Assembly: GCA_035650475.1 (NCBI GenBank)
Contig: DASRHP010000016.1
Coordinates: 1 to 35,193, forward strand
Source of the DNA: Candidatus Binataceae bacterium
GTDB taxonomy: Bacteria; Desulfobacterota; Binatia; Binatales; Binataceae
Reading direction: 5' to 3'
Length of the DNA: 35,193 bases
Shown: positions 24,343-32,118 of the stretch, piece after piece
How positions within the stretch are numbered: position 1 is the stretch's first letter
Layout of the letters: each line of letters begins with the position of its first letter
The notes under the pieces: model-generated
What the model saw: the letters and a program-made list of their open reading frames with translations, nothing else
Databases searched by the model: none
What the model was told of the DNA's origin: nothing
Program-made: the position numbers and the translations under genes

Positions 24343-25226
24343 AGCTCGTCCACGGAATCATCGCGATGCTGGTGACACCCTTTACCGGCGACTACCAGCT
24401 CAACGAAGAGGCACTGCGCAAGGAGGTCCGCTGGGCGCTCGACCATGGCGCCGACGGCATCGTCGCCACGCCCTCGATCGGCGAATTCCTTCATCTAAGC
24501 GAAGCCGAGCGCACGCGAGCATTTGAAGTGACGCTTGAGGAAACGCGCCGGCGCCCGGGCGTGCCGGCGGTCGCGATGACCTCGGGTGCGACCACTCTGG
24601 AAACCCTGCGCTACGCCAAGATCGCCGCCCGCATCGGCTACGACGCCCAGCAGGTCATTCCGCCGTACTACTGGCGATGCGGCGAGGCCGAGGTCGAGAA
24701 GCACTACCGGATGGTGGCCGAGGCTGGCGACCTGCCGGTGGTGATCTACCACAACCCGGCGCTGAGTAAGTTCACGATCACGCCGCGCTTTGCCGGACGG
24801 CTGGCGACCATCCAGGGCGTGGTCGCGATGAAGGAGGTGCTGACCGACCTCCAGCATCTCGAGGCGCTGTACGACGAGATCGGCGAGCGGATCGAGATCT
24901 ACAACACCTTCCGTGCCTTCCTCGCAGGTCTGATGCTCGGCGCGGCCGGCGGCTTCATCAACATCTTTGCGGTCCCCGCCGCGGCGGCCCTGCTCAAGGC
25001 GTTCCGCGCCGGCGACCTCAGCCGCGCCGAGGAAATCCAGCGCCGGCTCAATCGATGTTTCCCACGCGGAGGCGAGGAGACGCTCGGCCATCTCGGCACC
25101 ACCAAGGTCACCGCCTCGGTCACCACGGGTATCGAGATGGGCCCGGCGCGGCCGCCCTACATGGCGCCGCCGGACGCCGCCGAGCGGTTGCGCAAACGGC
25201 TCCCCGCCTTGCAGGAGATGCTCTGA
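24339..25226 (+). CDS. DapA/DHDPS-family aldolase or lyase
   Basis: A 295-residue (beta/alpha)8-barrel class I lyase of the dihydrodipicolinate synthase family. The Schiff-base lysine is K165 (VVAMKEV) and Y137 (VIYHNPA) is the catalytic tyrosine. The usual GTTGE signature is changed to PSIGE (45-49). Because it sits in a catechol operon and lacks the standard signature, it is probably not lysine-biosynthetic DapA. It may be a pyruvate-dependent aldolase or hydratase acting on a ring-cleavage product (inference). ATG overlaps the dioxygenase stop (ATGA) and has GGAGG upstream; its stop overlaps the next start by one base (TGATG). Confidence 0.85.
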   Translation: MKLVHGIIAMLVTPFTGDYQLNEEALRKEVRWALDHGADGIVATPSIGEFLHLSEAERTRAFEVTLEETRRRPGVPAVAMTSGATTLETLRYAKIAARIGYDAQQVIPPYYWRCGEAEVEKHYRMVAEAGDLPVVIYHNPALSKFTITPRFAGRLATIQGVVAMKEVLTDLQHLEALYDEIGERIEIYNTFRAFLAGLMLGAAGGFINIFAVPAAAALLKAFRAGDLSRAEEIQRRLNRCFPRGGEETLGHLGTTKVTASVTTGIEMGPARPPYMAPPDAAERLRKRLPALQEML

Positions 25227-26668
25227 TGGGGGCGCGTTCGGGCAACAACTATCTGAGCGCTCTGCGTAAGCTCGGCGCCGAGATATGGCTTGGCGGCGAA
25301 CGTGTCGCCGACCCGACCACCCATCCGGCCTTCATGCCGTGCGCGCGCTCGGTCGCCTCCCTCTACGACATGCAGATCGAGCACCCCGAAGCGATGACCT
25401 ACCGGATCGAGGACGGCGACCGCGCCGGGCTCTCGTTCATCCAGCCGCAGAGCGCCGAGGAGGTCCGCCGGCGCGGCGCGATGATGCGACGGTGGGCCGA
25501 GTTCAGCGGCGGGATGCTCGGGCGCACACCCGACTACCTCAACGCGAGCATCGCGGCGATGGCGGCGGCACACGAGTTCTTCGCCGCCGCCGACAAGCGC
25601 TTCGGCGACAATATCGTCGAGTATTACCGCGCGGCGCGCCGCAACGACTGGTGCGCAACCCACACGCTGCTCAACCCGCGCGCCAGCCGCGCCGCCGGCT
25701 GGGCCGGGCAGACCGACGCCGACCTCGCGCTCCGGCTGGTCGAGCAGACCACGGCGGGAATCGTGGTCAGCGGCGCGCGGATGCTTGCCACGCTCGGCCC
25801 GCTATCCGAGGAGCTGCTGGTTTTTCCGTCCACCGTGCTCAAGGAAGACCCCAGCCAGAAGCCTTTCGCGCTCGCCTTTGCCGTACGCTGCAACGCCAGG
25901 GGGCTGAAGTTCATCTGCCGCGAGCCGTTCGAGGCCGAGCGCTCGCACTTCGACCATCCGCTCGCCTCGCGCTTCGAGGAGATGGACTGTGTCGTGATCT
26001 TCGACAACGTTCTCGTGCCGTGGGAACGGGTCTTCGTGTGCGGCGACATGGCGCGCTGCAACGCCCTGTACGCCGAGACCAACGCGGTGGTCAACATGAT
26101 GCATCAAGTGGTAGTCAAAAATGTGATCAAGAGCGAATTCCTGCTCGGGCTTGCCACGCGCGTCGCCCAGGTCAGCGACGCGATGAGCCTGCCGCATGTG
26201 CGCGAGCGTCTCGCCGAGATGATCATCACCACGCAGATGATGCGTTCGAGCCTGCGTGCGGCCGAAGCCGACGCCGCACGCGACAAGTGGGGCGAGTTCA
26301 TGCCCGCGCGCCCGCCACTGGACTGCGCGCGCAACCTCTTTCCCCGGCTCTATCCGCGGATGGTCGAAATCATCCAACTCAACAGCTCCTCCAGCCTGAT
26401 GGCAACGCCGACCGAGCGCGAGTTCAACGGTCCGATGCTGCCCGTGATCGAGCGCTACTTCGGCCAGGCCGACGCCGCCGCGCGCGAGCGCGTCGCGCTC
26501 TACCGCCTGGCCTGGGACGTCGCGGGCAGCGCGTTTGCCGGCCGCCAGGTGCTCTACGAGCGCTTCTTCTTCGGCGACCCGGTGCGGATGGCGAGCGCGC
26601 TGGTCGATAACACCGATCTCGCGCCGCTGGTCCAACGGGTCAAGGACTTCCTCGCTCGCAGCGACTAG
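25226..26668 (+). CDS. hpaB: 4-hydroxyphenylacetate 3-monooxygenase oxygenase component (HpaB-like)
   Basis: A 480-residue FADH2-dependent two-component monooxygenase that hydroxylates 4-hydroxyphenylacetate or a related phenol ortho to the hydroxyl. The acyl-CoA-dehydrogenase-like fold is typical of the HpaB family: TPDYLNAS with R100 and Y104 in the positions reported for substrate contacts in T. thermophilus HpaB, H146 in DWCATHTLLNPR, and the C-terminal EFNGPMLPVIERYFG. Length matches bacterial HpaB of about 480. It starts at the TGATG overlap with the DapA-type gene and ends the operon. No HpaC-type flavin reductase is in the window, so one must be encoded elsewhere. Substrate could be another phenol. 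Confidence 0.85.
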   Translation: MGARSGNNYLSALRKLGAEIWLGGERVADPTTHPAFMPCARSVASLYDMQIEHPEAMTYRIEDGDRAGLSFIQPQSAEEVRRRGAMMRRWAEFSGGMLGRTPDYLNASIAAMAAAHEFFAAADKRFGDNIVEYYRAARRNDWCATHTLLNPRASRAAGWAGQTDADLALRLVEQTTAGIVVSGARMLATLGPLSEELLVFPSTVLKEDPSQKPFALAFAVRCNARGLKFICREPFEAERSHFDHPLASRFEEMDCVVIFDNVLVPWERVFVCGDMARCNALYAETNAVVNMMHQVVVKNVIKSEFLLGLATRVAQVSDAMSLPHVRERLAEMIITTQMMRSSLRAAEADAARDKWGEFMPARPPLDCARNLFPRLYPRMVEIIQLNSSSSLMATPTEREFNGPMLPVIERYFGQADAAARERVALYRLAWDVAGSAFAGRQVLYERFFFGDPVRMASALVDNTDLAPLVQRVKDFLARSD

Positions 26669-26794
26669 GCGGCGCGGCGTTGGTTGGTCATTCCTCGCGC
26701 GTGTATGGCGCGCGCGCGGAATTCCGAAGCCTGCACGGAATCTCTCTGACCCGGATCGACCACAGCCGCGCGCACAGATAACCTGACAGCCCTG

Positions 26795-27436
26795 ATGGCA
26801 CGACTGCGCAAGGCGGCGCGCCTGTGGCGCGACCCCGAAAAGCGCGCGATGGGCCAGCGCGTGCTGATCGATGACGGCGGCCCGCTGTTCGAGATCGACC
26901 TTGAACGGCTGTTCGGGCGGCGCGCGCCACTGGAGGTCGAGCTCGGCGCCGGCCGCGGCGACTTTATCATCCCGCGCGCCGCGGCCCATCCCGGGCGCAA
27001 CTTCCTCGCAATCGAACTGGCGACGTCGGTCGCTCGCGTACTCGCGATTCGCGCTGCGCTCGCCGGGGTCGGCAACCTGCGAGTGGCGCGGATGGACGGG
27101 CGCACGCTGGTCAACCTGATGCTGCCGCGGCGCAGCGTCAGCGCCTGCCACATTTATTTTCCCGACCCCTGGCCTGCCCTCTCCCAGCACAAGCATCGCC
27201 TGTTTTCCCCCGGCTTCGTGCGCCGGCTGGCGGAAGTCCTCGCGCCTGAGGCGACGCTCTACGTTGCGACCGACTACGAGGCCTACGCGCACGAGATCTT
27301 CGCGTTGCTCGCCGACGGCGGGTTTCGCCCCGTCGATGCCGCAGTTCCCGGAGCGACTGCGTCGGGCTTCGCGCGCAAGTACCTCGCCGAGGGACGAACG
27401 ATCTTCGCGCGCGCCTTCCTGCCGCCCCAACGATGA
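26795..27436 (+). CDS. trmB: tRNA (guanine-N7-)-methyltransferase TrmB
   Basis: A 213-residue SAM-dependent enzyme that makes m7G46 in tRNA. The SAM-binding motif is LEVELGAGRGDFI (about 45-57) and the TrmB hallmark is YFPDPWPALSQHKHRLF (about 125-141; PDPWP followed by a basic stretch). The length is typical. ATG at 26795, 126 bases after the HpaB operon, which shows no terminator. The stop overlaps the next gene's start (ATGA), so trmB and the beta-barrel gene are co-translated. Confidence 0.9.
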   Translation: MARLRKAARLWRDPEKRAMGQRVLIDDGGPLFEIDLERLFGRRAPLEVELGAGRGDFIIPRAAAHPGRNFLAIELATSVARVLAIRAALAGVGNLRVARMDGRTLVNLMLPRRSVSACHIYFPDPWPALSQHKHRLFSPGFVRRLAEVLAPEATLYVATDYEAYAHEIFALLADGGFRPVDAAVPGATASGFARKYLAEGRTIFARAFLPPQR

Positions 27437-28362
27437 ATGCCTCGATCGTGGCGCGCCGGCCGCGCGCGTTGTGGAGGTCGCGGCGGATCAGCGCCGCACT
27501 CGTCGCGCTGCTCGCCGCGGCGTTTATGCCGCCTCCCGCGTTGGCTCAACAGGCGCTGGAGCGCACGTGGCTCGAGCCGCTGGTTACCGAGGACTCCTTC
27601 GCCAGCAATGAGGCGGACGTGCTGCCCGGATGGAGCCGCGGCGGCGACGGCAGGACTTTCTCGCTGACTGTGGAACTCGAAAAGAAGCTCAGCCCGAGCA
27701 CCAGCCTCGAGGCCGAAGGCGAATGGCATCAACAGTCGCCCGAAGGCCGCGCACACGATCGCACCGGCTTCGACGACCTCGAAACGCTGCTCAAGCGGGT
27801 GCTCTACCTGTCGCCGGCGCACGAGTTCCGGCTCGCCGCCGGAATCGATTCGCTGTGGCCGGCGGGCGATCGGCAGGTCGAAGGCCAGAGGAGTTTTCTG
27901 ACCGGCCCGATGGTGATGTGGGCGAAAGGTATGGGCGACCTGCCGCACGACCCGTGGCTGCGCTGGATGCGTCCGATCGACATCCAGGGTGACGCCGGCT
28001 ACCTGTTCGAGCTCTCGAGCTCCTCGGGCGGCGACGCGTTCGCCGACGCCGCCTTCACCTACAACCTGCCCTACCTCGCGGCGGATATCGGGGCCGAGAA
28101 CGTTCTCTGGCCGCTGCGCAACCTGGCTCCGTTCATCGAGGTCAACTACAGCGAGGTGCCGACCGGGCGGCGCGGCCGCACGCCAGCCGAGTTCTTCATC
28201 ACACCCGGGCTCTCCTATTTCACCGGGCCCTATCAGTTCACGCTCGGCAGCCAGGTCGCGCTCGACCACGCGGCGAGCCGTCAGGACTACGCGTCGGTCC
28301 TCGGCCTGGTCGATATCAACCTGAGCGCGATCTTCCCGGCGATCCGCTGGACGCCATTTTAG
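27433..28362 (+). CDS. Predicted outer-membrane beta-barrel protein
   Basis: 309 residues with a signal peptide (basic RRPRALWRSRR, hydrophobic core ALVALLAAAFM, cleavage after PPALAQ near residue 39). Repeated amphipathic strands follow, and the protein ends in an aromatic residue (IRWTPF), as outer-membrane barrels do. The central text (LETLLKRVLYLSPAHEFRLA, MWAKGMGDLPHDPWLRWMRP) resembles uncharacterised outer-membrane proteins often annotated near metal or Fe transport genes. It overlaps trmB by 4 bases (ATGA) and is convergent with a second barrel gene whose stop codon overlaps its own. Function unknown; a channel or an electron-transport-associated barrel is possible. Confidence 0.7.
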   Translation: MNASIVARRPRALWRSRRISAALVALLAAAFMPPPALAQQALERTWLEPLVTEDSFASNEADVLPGWSRGGDGRTFSLTVELEKKLSPSTSLEAEGEWHQQSPEGRAHDRTGFDDLETLLKRVLYLSPAHEFRLAAGIDSLWPAGDRQVEGQRSFLTGPMVMWAKGMGDLPHDPWLRWMRPIDIQGDAGYLFELSSSSGGDAFADAAFTYNLPYLAADIGAENVLWPLRNLAPFIEVNYSEVPTGRRGRTPAEFFITPGLSYFTGPYQFTLGSQVALDHAASRQDYASVLGLVDINLSAIFPAIRWTPF

Positions 28363-29237
28363 AAAAACCAGCCCGAATCCGACGAGGGGCCCAGGACGGC
28401 GCCGACGAAGCGTTCGAATTCGAGGTTGAATTTGACCAGCACGCGGTCGGAGCCGCGCGTCAGCCCGAAGCCCGGCCCCAAGTTGTACTCGATACCGTGC
28501 GGGAGCCGGCCCCATAAGACGGGAAAGATGTAGTGCTGCTGCTCGTGGAGCGGGTCGTTGTCCTGGATATTGCCGACGCCGCCGTAAAACTCGATCCCCG
28601 GCGACAGCCAGCGCCGCCATCGGTAGTAGACCGCGCTCGCGTAGCCGAACTCGAAGCCCTTGTTCTTTTCGGGGCCGAAAAAGATCGGCTTTTCGAACTT
28701 GGGATTGAGCATGACTGAGAACCGGCCGATGTCCTTCGCGATTATCGGCCGCAATTCGACTTCCAGCGCGCTCTCGTCAAACTGCGGCGTCTTGCGCCAC
28801 TCCAGCTCCGCATACCATCCAAGGTCCACCGGCAGGACGTCCTGATCGAACAGCCTGCCGCGCAGCCGATACTTGGAACCCGCGTACCAATAGCCGTGTC
28901 CGCGCACCTGCGCCATGTCGAGGTAGGCGGCGGCCTCGATCCGGTCGGTCAGTCCGTAAGTCAGCTCGTACTCGTTGTACCAGCGCCCCTGGCTGGGAAA
29001 GGTGCCGGAGGCAGTGCCGTTATCACCCTGATTGTGGCCGTTGGGCACGACCGCGTTGTTGGTTTCCAGTTCGAAAACGCCCCGTCCCTCGGTCATGTAC
29101 GGATAGACCTCGAACTCCCACGGATCGACCTGCGCCGCCGCGCGGCGCGCATGCGCGAGCAGCGCCGCGCACACGAGGAGCGCACACACGACCGTCGCCC
29201 GCAGCGCATAGGCGCCGTGCAAGAGCTTCAACCGCAT
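28359..29237 (-). CDS. Predicted outer-membrane beta-barrel protein of Fur-type operon
   Basis: 292 residues with an N-terminal signal (core TVVCALLVCAALLA, cleavage near RRAAAQ, residue 36). It has alternating strands (ELTYGLTDRIEAAAYLDM, YWYAGSKYRLRG, LGWYAELEWRK, FGYASAVYYRWRRW, GIEFYGGVGNI) and a C-terminal WFF, as expected for an outer-membrane barrel. It starts 24 bases after the cupredoxin-type gene on the same strand, so it is probably the second gene under the Fur-like operator. Its stop overlaps the stop of the facing barrel gene by four bases. Probably a porin or receptor-like component of metal uptake (inference from context). Confidence 0.65.
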   Translation of the reverse strand: MRLKLLHGAYALRATVVCALLVCAALLAHARRAAAQVDPWEFEVYPYMTEGRGVFELETNNAVVPNGHNQGDNGTASGTFPSQGRWYNEYELTYGLTDRIEAAAYLDMAQVRGHGYWYAGSKYRLRGRLFDQDVLPVDLGWYAELEWRKTPQFDESALEVELRPIIAKDIGRFSVMLNPKFEKPIFFGPEKNKGFEFGYASAVYYRWRRWLSPGIEFYGGVGNIQDNDPLHEQQHYIFPVLWGRLPHGIEYNLGPGFGLTRGSDRVLVKFNLEFERFVGAVLGPSSDSGWFF

Positions 29238-29261
29238 GACCTGTCGTCAGGGACGCGCAGT

Positions 29262-29600
29262 CTAGCGCGCCACGATACTTCCCTGCGGGACGTCCTGATG
29301 GAAGTCATCGCGGAAGTCGTAGCTGCCGGGGCTGAGCGCCGGCAGATGTACGAGCGTGCTCTGGCCGGGCTGCACCGCTCTCTCGCGGTTGAGCTTGAAG
29401 CTTTCGAACTCGATCGCTTCCTTGCTGGCGTTGACGACCTTGAGCGTCATCGCCTGCCCAGCCTGCACACTCAGGCTGGCAGGCACGAAATGGCGGTTTT
29501 CATAGCGCAGCTCGGCGATCGTGTCTGCGGCAGACGTAGGAGCCACGCCTGCCAAGGCGAAGGCGGCGAGGGCAAAAGCGAGGGCAACTGGGCGCGTCAC
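29262..29600 (-). CDS. Periplasmic cupredoxin-domain protein (EfeO/FTR1-associated type)
   Basis: A 112-residue protein with a signal peptide (VALAFALAAFALAGVAPTSAA, cleavage near residue 25) and one cupredoxin domain: IAELRYENRHFVPASLSVQA, IEFESFKLNRERAVQPGQST, LSPGSYDFRDDFHQD and GSIVAR. Such proteins accompany FTR1/EfeU iron permeases. It contains no cysteine, so it cannot form a classic type 1 copper site; histidines H37, H84 and H100 (approximate) could still bind metal. GTG at 29600 was chosen because GGAGACGTTCCA precedes it; longer in-frame extensions have no ribosome site. A perfect Fur-like palindrome lies 17 bases upstream. Confidence 0.75.
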   Translation of the reverse strand: MTRPVALAFALAAFALAGVAPTSAADTIAELRYENRHFVPASLSVQAGQAMTLKVVNASKEAIEFESFKLNRERAVQPGQSTLVHLPALSPGSYDFRDDFHQDVPQGSIVAR

Positions 29601-29617
29601 TGGAACGTCTCCGTCAA

Positions 29618-29636
29618 ATTGAGAATCATTCTCAAT
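29618..29636. promoter_or_regulatory. Fur-like box
   Basis: ATTGAGAATCATTCTCAAT is a perfect 9-1-9 palindrome, the same architecture as the Fur consensus GATAATGATAATCATTATC. It overlaps the candidate -10 and the transcription start of the cupredoxin gene, so Fe(II)-loaded Fur would repress. It is an A+T-rich island in G+C-rich sequence. Confidence 0.75.
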
Positions 29637-29662
29637 ATCATGAAAGCCGCGTCCCCTGTCAA
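29634..29662 (-). promoter_or_regulatory. Sigma70-type promoter of cupredoxin/beta-barrel pair
   Basis: On the minus strand a perfect TTGACA (29662-29657) and GATATT (29639-29634, four of six consensus) are separated by 17 bases. Transcription would start near 29627, giving a leader of about 27 bases. The Fur-like palindrome covers the 3' edge of the -10 and the start site. Confidence 0.6.
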
Positions 29663-29841
29663 GCCTCGCGCATGACTCCCTTTGCGATCCCTGCCTCCCT
29701 TTGCGATCCGGCCTGCATGATGGTCGGAGCCGGCGCATGGGCAGCCTGCGCCGCGCTCGCCGAGCACAGCCTTGGACTGGCATCGCGTATCCGGTATAGA
29801 CTCGACCACGCGCAGCCGGCGCGCGAGAGAGGCGACGACCA

Positions 29842-31227
29842 ATGTTCGAAATCGGAGTATTCCACAACGGGGCGAGCGACCTGCCTGTAGTGCGGACAGC
29901 CAACGGGGTGGTGGTCAACGACGGTTCGCTTGTCGACGTCCATGCGAGTGCACAACGCACGTTGATCAACCAGATCCGCCAGGGCATCCTCGCCGACCAG
30001 CTCGGCTACAACTACTTCTTCATGACCGAGCATCACTTTCAGCCCGAGGGCGCTGAATACAGCCCCAACCCGCTGCTGGCCGAGACCGCGATCGCCGCGC
30101 GCACCCGGCGTATCCGCTTCGGCCAAGCCGCCAACATCATCACCTGGTGGCATCCGATCCGGATCGCCGAGCAGGCGGCGATGCTCGATGTGATCAGCGG
30201 TGGCCGGCTGGAATTCGGAATCGGCCGCGGCTACCAGCCGCGCGAGGCCGAGGTCTTTGGCTGGCCGTTCGCGACCATCCAGGACCAGGAGCGCAACCGC
30301 GCCTACTACCAGGAGGCCTACGACCTCATCATCAAGTGCTGGACGCAGGACTCGTTCCATCACGCGGGCCAGTTCTTCACCATCCCGCCCGTCTTCACCC
30401 GTTGGAACCATCGCCAGACCATCGCGTACTTCTCGACGGAAAAGGCGGGGCGGCGGCTCGACGAAGTGCTCAAGATTGGCGGCCCCGATCCCTACGGCGG
30501 CCCCAACCCGGTGCTCCAGAGCTCGACCGTGCTCAAGGAGCTCCAGGTCTTCCCGCAGCCGCTCCAGAAGCCGTATCCGCAACTGTGGGAACCGCTGACC
30601 ACTGAGCGCTCGATCCGCTGGGCCGCGCAGCGCGGAGTCAACGGCTACTTCATCGTCGAGCCCAACTCGCGGCTGCGCAAAAACATCGAGATGTACTACG
30701 AGGAGGCTGAGAAGAACGGCTGGCCCGATCGCGCCGGGCGTGGCAAGTTCAAGTTCGGATGGGATGCCGAGCGCCGGCGCGGCATCGTCACCGGCCGCTA
30801 CATCCATCTGGCGATCCCGGGCAAGGACCGCGCCAAGGAGCTCGCGCGCTTCAAGTCCGCGCTCGAACTGCAGTGGGATTACTACGGGCCGTTCGGTTTT
30901 GCGGCCGTGCTGGCCGAGGCCGATGAGCCGATGTACGACCTCAACAAGAAGGTCGACGCCGACATGATGATGCGCAAGGAGATCGCGCTGTTCGGCACGC
31001 CCGCCGAGGTGGCCGAGGCGATCATGCGCATCAAGCAGAGCTGCGGCTACGAGGACTTCATGTTCCAGGCCTGGTTCGAGGTCGGTGGCTTCAGTGGCGA
31101 GGAAATTGAGGAGCAGATGCAATATTTTGCCGAGGAAGTGATGCCGCTGGTGGCGCGCGCCTGCGGCGGCCAGGTCAAGAACCCCGATCTCGGCCAGGAC
31201 CTCAGCCCGCGGGTCAAGGTCGGATAA
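29842..31227 (+). CDS. LLM-class (luciferase-like) flavin-dependent oxidoreductase
   Basis: A 461-residue TIM-barrel flavoenzyme of the bacterial luciferase-like superfamily: IGVFHNGASDLPV start, TEHHFQPEGAEYSPNPLLAE (about 63-82), HPIRIAEQAAMLDVISGGRL and FGIGRGYQPREAEVFGW. Such proteins use FMN or F420; no reductase partner is adjacent. At 461 residues it is longer than many family members (330-400). ATG is preceded by AGAGAGGCGACGACC. It is divergent from the Fur-controlled pair and followed by a strong terminator. Possible reactions include monooxygenation of alkanes, sulfonates or other small substrates, but none can be assigned. Confidence 0.85.
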   Translation: MFEIGVFHNGASDLPVVRTANGVVVNDGSLVDVHASAQRTLINQIRQGILADQLGYNYFFMTEHHFQPEGAEYSPNPLLAETAIAARTRRIRFGQAANIITWWHPIRIAEQAAMLDVISGGRLEFGIGRGYQPREAEVFGWPFATIQDQERNRAYYQEAYDLIIKCWTQDSFHHAGQFFTIPPVFTRWNHRQTIAYFSTEKAGRRLDEVLKIGGPDPYGGPNPVLQSSTVLKELQVFPQPLQKPYPQLWEPLTTERSIRWAAQRGVNGYFIVEPNSRLRKNIEMYYEEAEKNGWPDRAGRGKFKFGWDAERRRGIVTGRYIHLAIPGKDRAKELARFKSALELQWDYYGPFGFAAVLAEADEPMYDLNKKVDADMMMRKEIALFGTPAEVAEAIMRIKQSCGYEDFMFQAWFEVGGFSGEEIEEQMQYFAEEVMPLVARACGGQVKNPDLGQDLSPRVKVG

Positions 31228-31271
31228 GCGCGGCACGCGCACTTGCGCGCGGCGCACCGATAGATGCGAGG

Positions 31272-31306
31272 GGCGGAGGCGTTCAGCGCCTCCGCCTCCG
31301 CTTTTT
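31272..31306 (+). terminator. Rho-independent terminator of LLM gene
   Basis: GGCGGAGGCG and CGCCTCCGCC form a perfect 10-bp stem around TTCAG, followed by TCCGC and a T5 run at 31302-31306. An alternative 8-bp pairing (GCGGAGGC with GCCTCCGC) ends directly at the T-run. It lies about 45 bases after the LLM stop. The rest of 31307-31541, before the convergent tag gene, holds only a dispersed repeat. Confidence 0.75.
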
Positions 31307-31418
31307 GTGTCTCGGTTTCCTTCAAAGGCCTAACGGCACCGTCGGGCTGAAAGCTCTCCGCCTGTCCATCGCGCCTTCCGCTTCAGGAAACCGTTGGCTT
31401 ACTGCTCAACCGCACCGG

Positions 31419-31468
31419 CTGTCATCCTGAGCAAAGTGAGCAACGCGAACGAAGTCGAAGGATCTCGG
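31419..31468 (+). repeat. CTGTCATCCTGAGC-type dispersed repeat
   Basis: Intergenic sequence starting CTGTCATCCTGAGC and containing CGAAGGATCTCGG. This motif is widespread between genes in many G+C-rich bacterial genomes. Twelve bases (GTCATCCTGAGC) recur in reverse at 13154-13165 upstream of nsrR. It lies between two convergent genes. No coding or RNA function is evident. Confidence 0.45.
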
Positions 31469-31541
31469 ACCGCTTTGCGCAAGCGAAGCCGGTCCCGGTT
31501 CTGCGCGGGCTAAGCGCTTCTTACCTGCGCAACGGATGCCC

Positions 31542-32111
31542 TTAAGGGGCTGGGAGCAAGCCCTGCTTGCCGGATGGCGAGCGACGCATCCAGGGCGGAT
31601 TGAGCCGTGCTATCCGCACGTACACCGGGCAGCGCTCTTCGTGCGCGCCCGCGAGGTAGCCGGTGCTGAGCAGAAATTCGCCGGTTATTTCGCCGCCGGT
31701 GAACACAAAGGTCCGCTTGAACAGCTTCACCCACTCGGCCTTGTCCAGCGGATGATGCGCGTCGAGCCAGCGCGCGAAACCGCCGTAGCTCTCGCGCAGC
31801 GCGACGATCCGTTGCGCGTTCTCGATCGCGGCGTCGACCTTGAGTCGGTTGCGCACGATCCCTTCGTCGGCGAGCAGGCGCGCGCGCTCGCGCCGCCGAT
31901 AGCCCGCCACCCGCTCGACGTCGAAGCCGTCGAAGGCCTTGCGAAAGGCCGTGCGCTTGCGCAGCACGGTCAGCCACGAGAGCCCGGCCTGATTTATCTC
32001 CAGCACCAGCCGCTCGAACAACGCGCGCTCCGAGCGCACCGGGAAGCCGTACTCGCGGTCGTGATAGGGGCCGTGAAAGGGATGGCCCGGCGCGATATCG
32101 CAGTAGCTCAC
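31542..32111 (-). CDS. tag: DNA-3-methyladenine glycosylase I
   Basis: A 189-residue base-excision enzyme specific for 3-methyladenine. With GTG at 32111 as the start, the zinc ligands are C4, H17, H157 and C161, and the active-site residues E38 and W46 (EINQAGLSW) fall at the same numbers as in E. coli Tag. This fixes the start, although the frame is open 41 codons further upstream. It begins 7 bases after the stop of the ArgE-like gene, so the two form an operon. The C-terminal SGKQGLLPAP extension is unusual but short. Complements the AlkA-like enzyme at 7742-8680. Confidence 0.92.
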   Translation of the reverse strand: MSYCDIAPGHPFHGPYHDREYGFPVRSERALFERLVLEINQAGLSWLTVLRKRTAFRKAFDGFDVERVAGYRRRERARLLADEGIVRNRLKVDAAIENAQRIVALRESYGGFARWLDAHHPLDKAEWVKLFKRTFVFTGGEITGEFLLSTGYLAGAHEERCPVYVRIARLNPPWMRRSPSGKQGLLPAP

Positions 32112-32118
32112 GCGAACA

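Noticed and set aside
25802..27430. 542-codon minus-strand frame opposite HpaB and TrmB
   Set aside because: It spans two well-supported genes on the other strand and has no motifs.
29659..31257. 532-codon minus-strand frame opposite the luciferase-like gene
   Set aside because: Antisense shadow; it would also run through the Fur-controlled promoter region.
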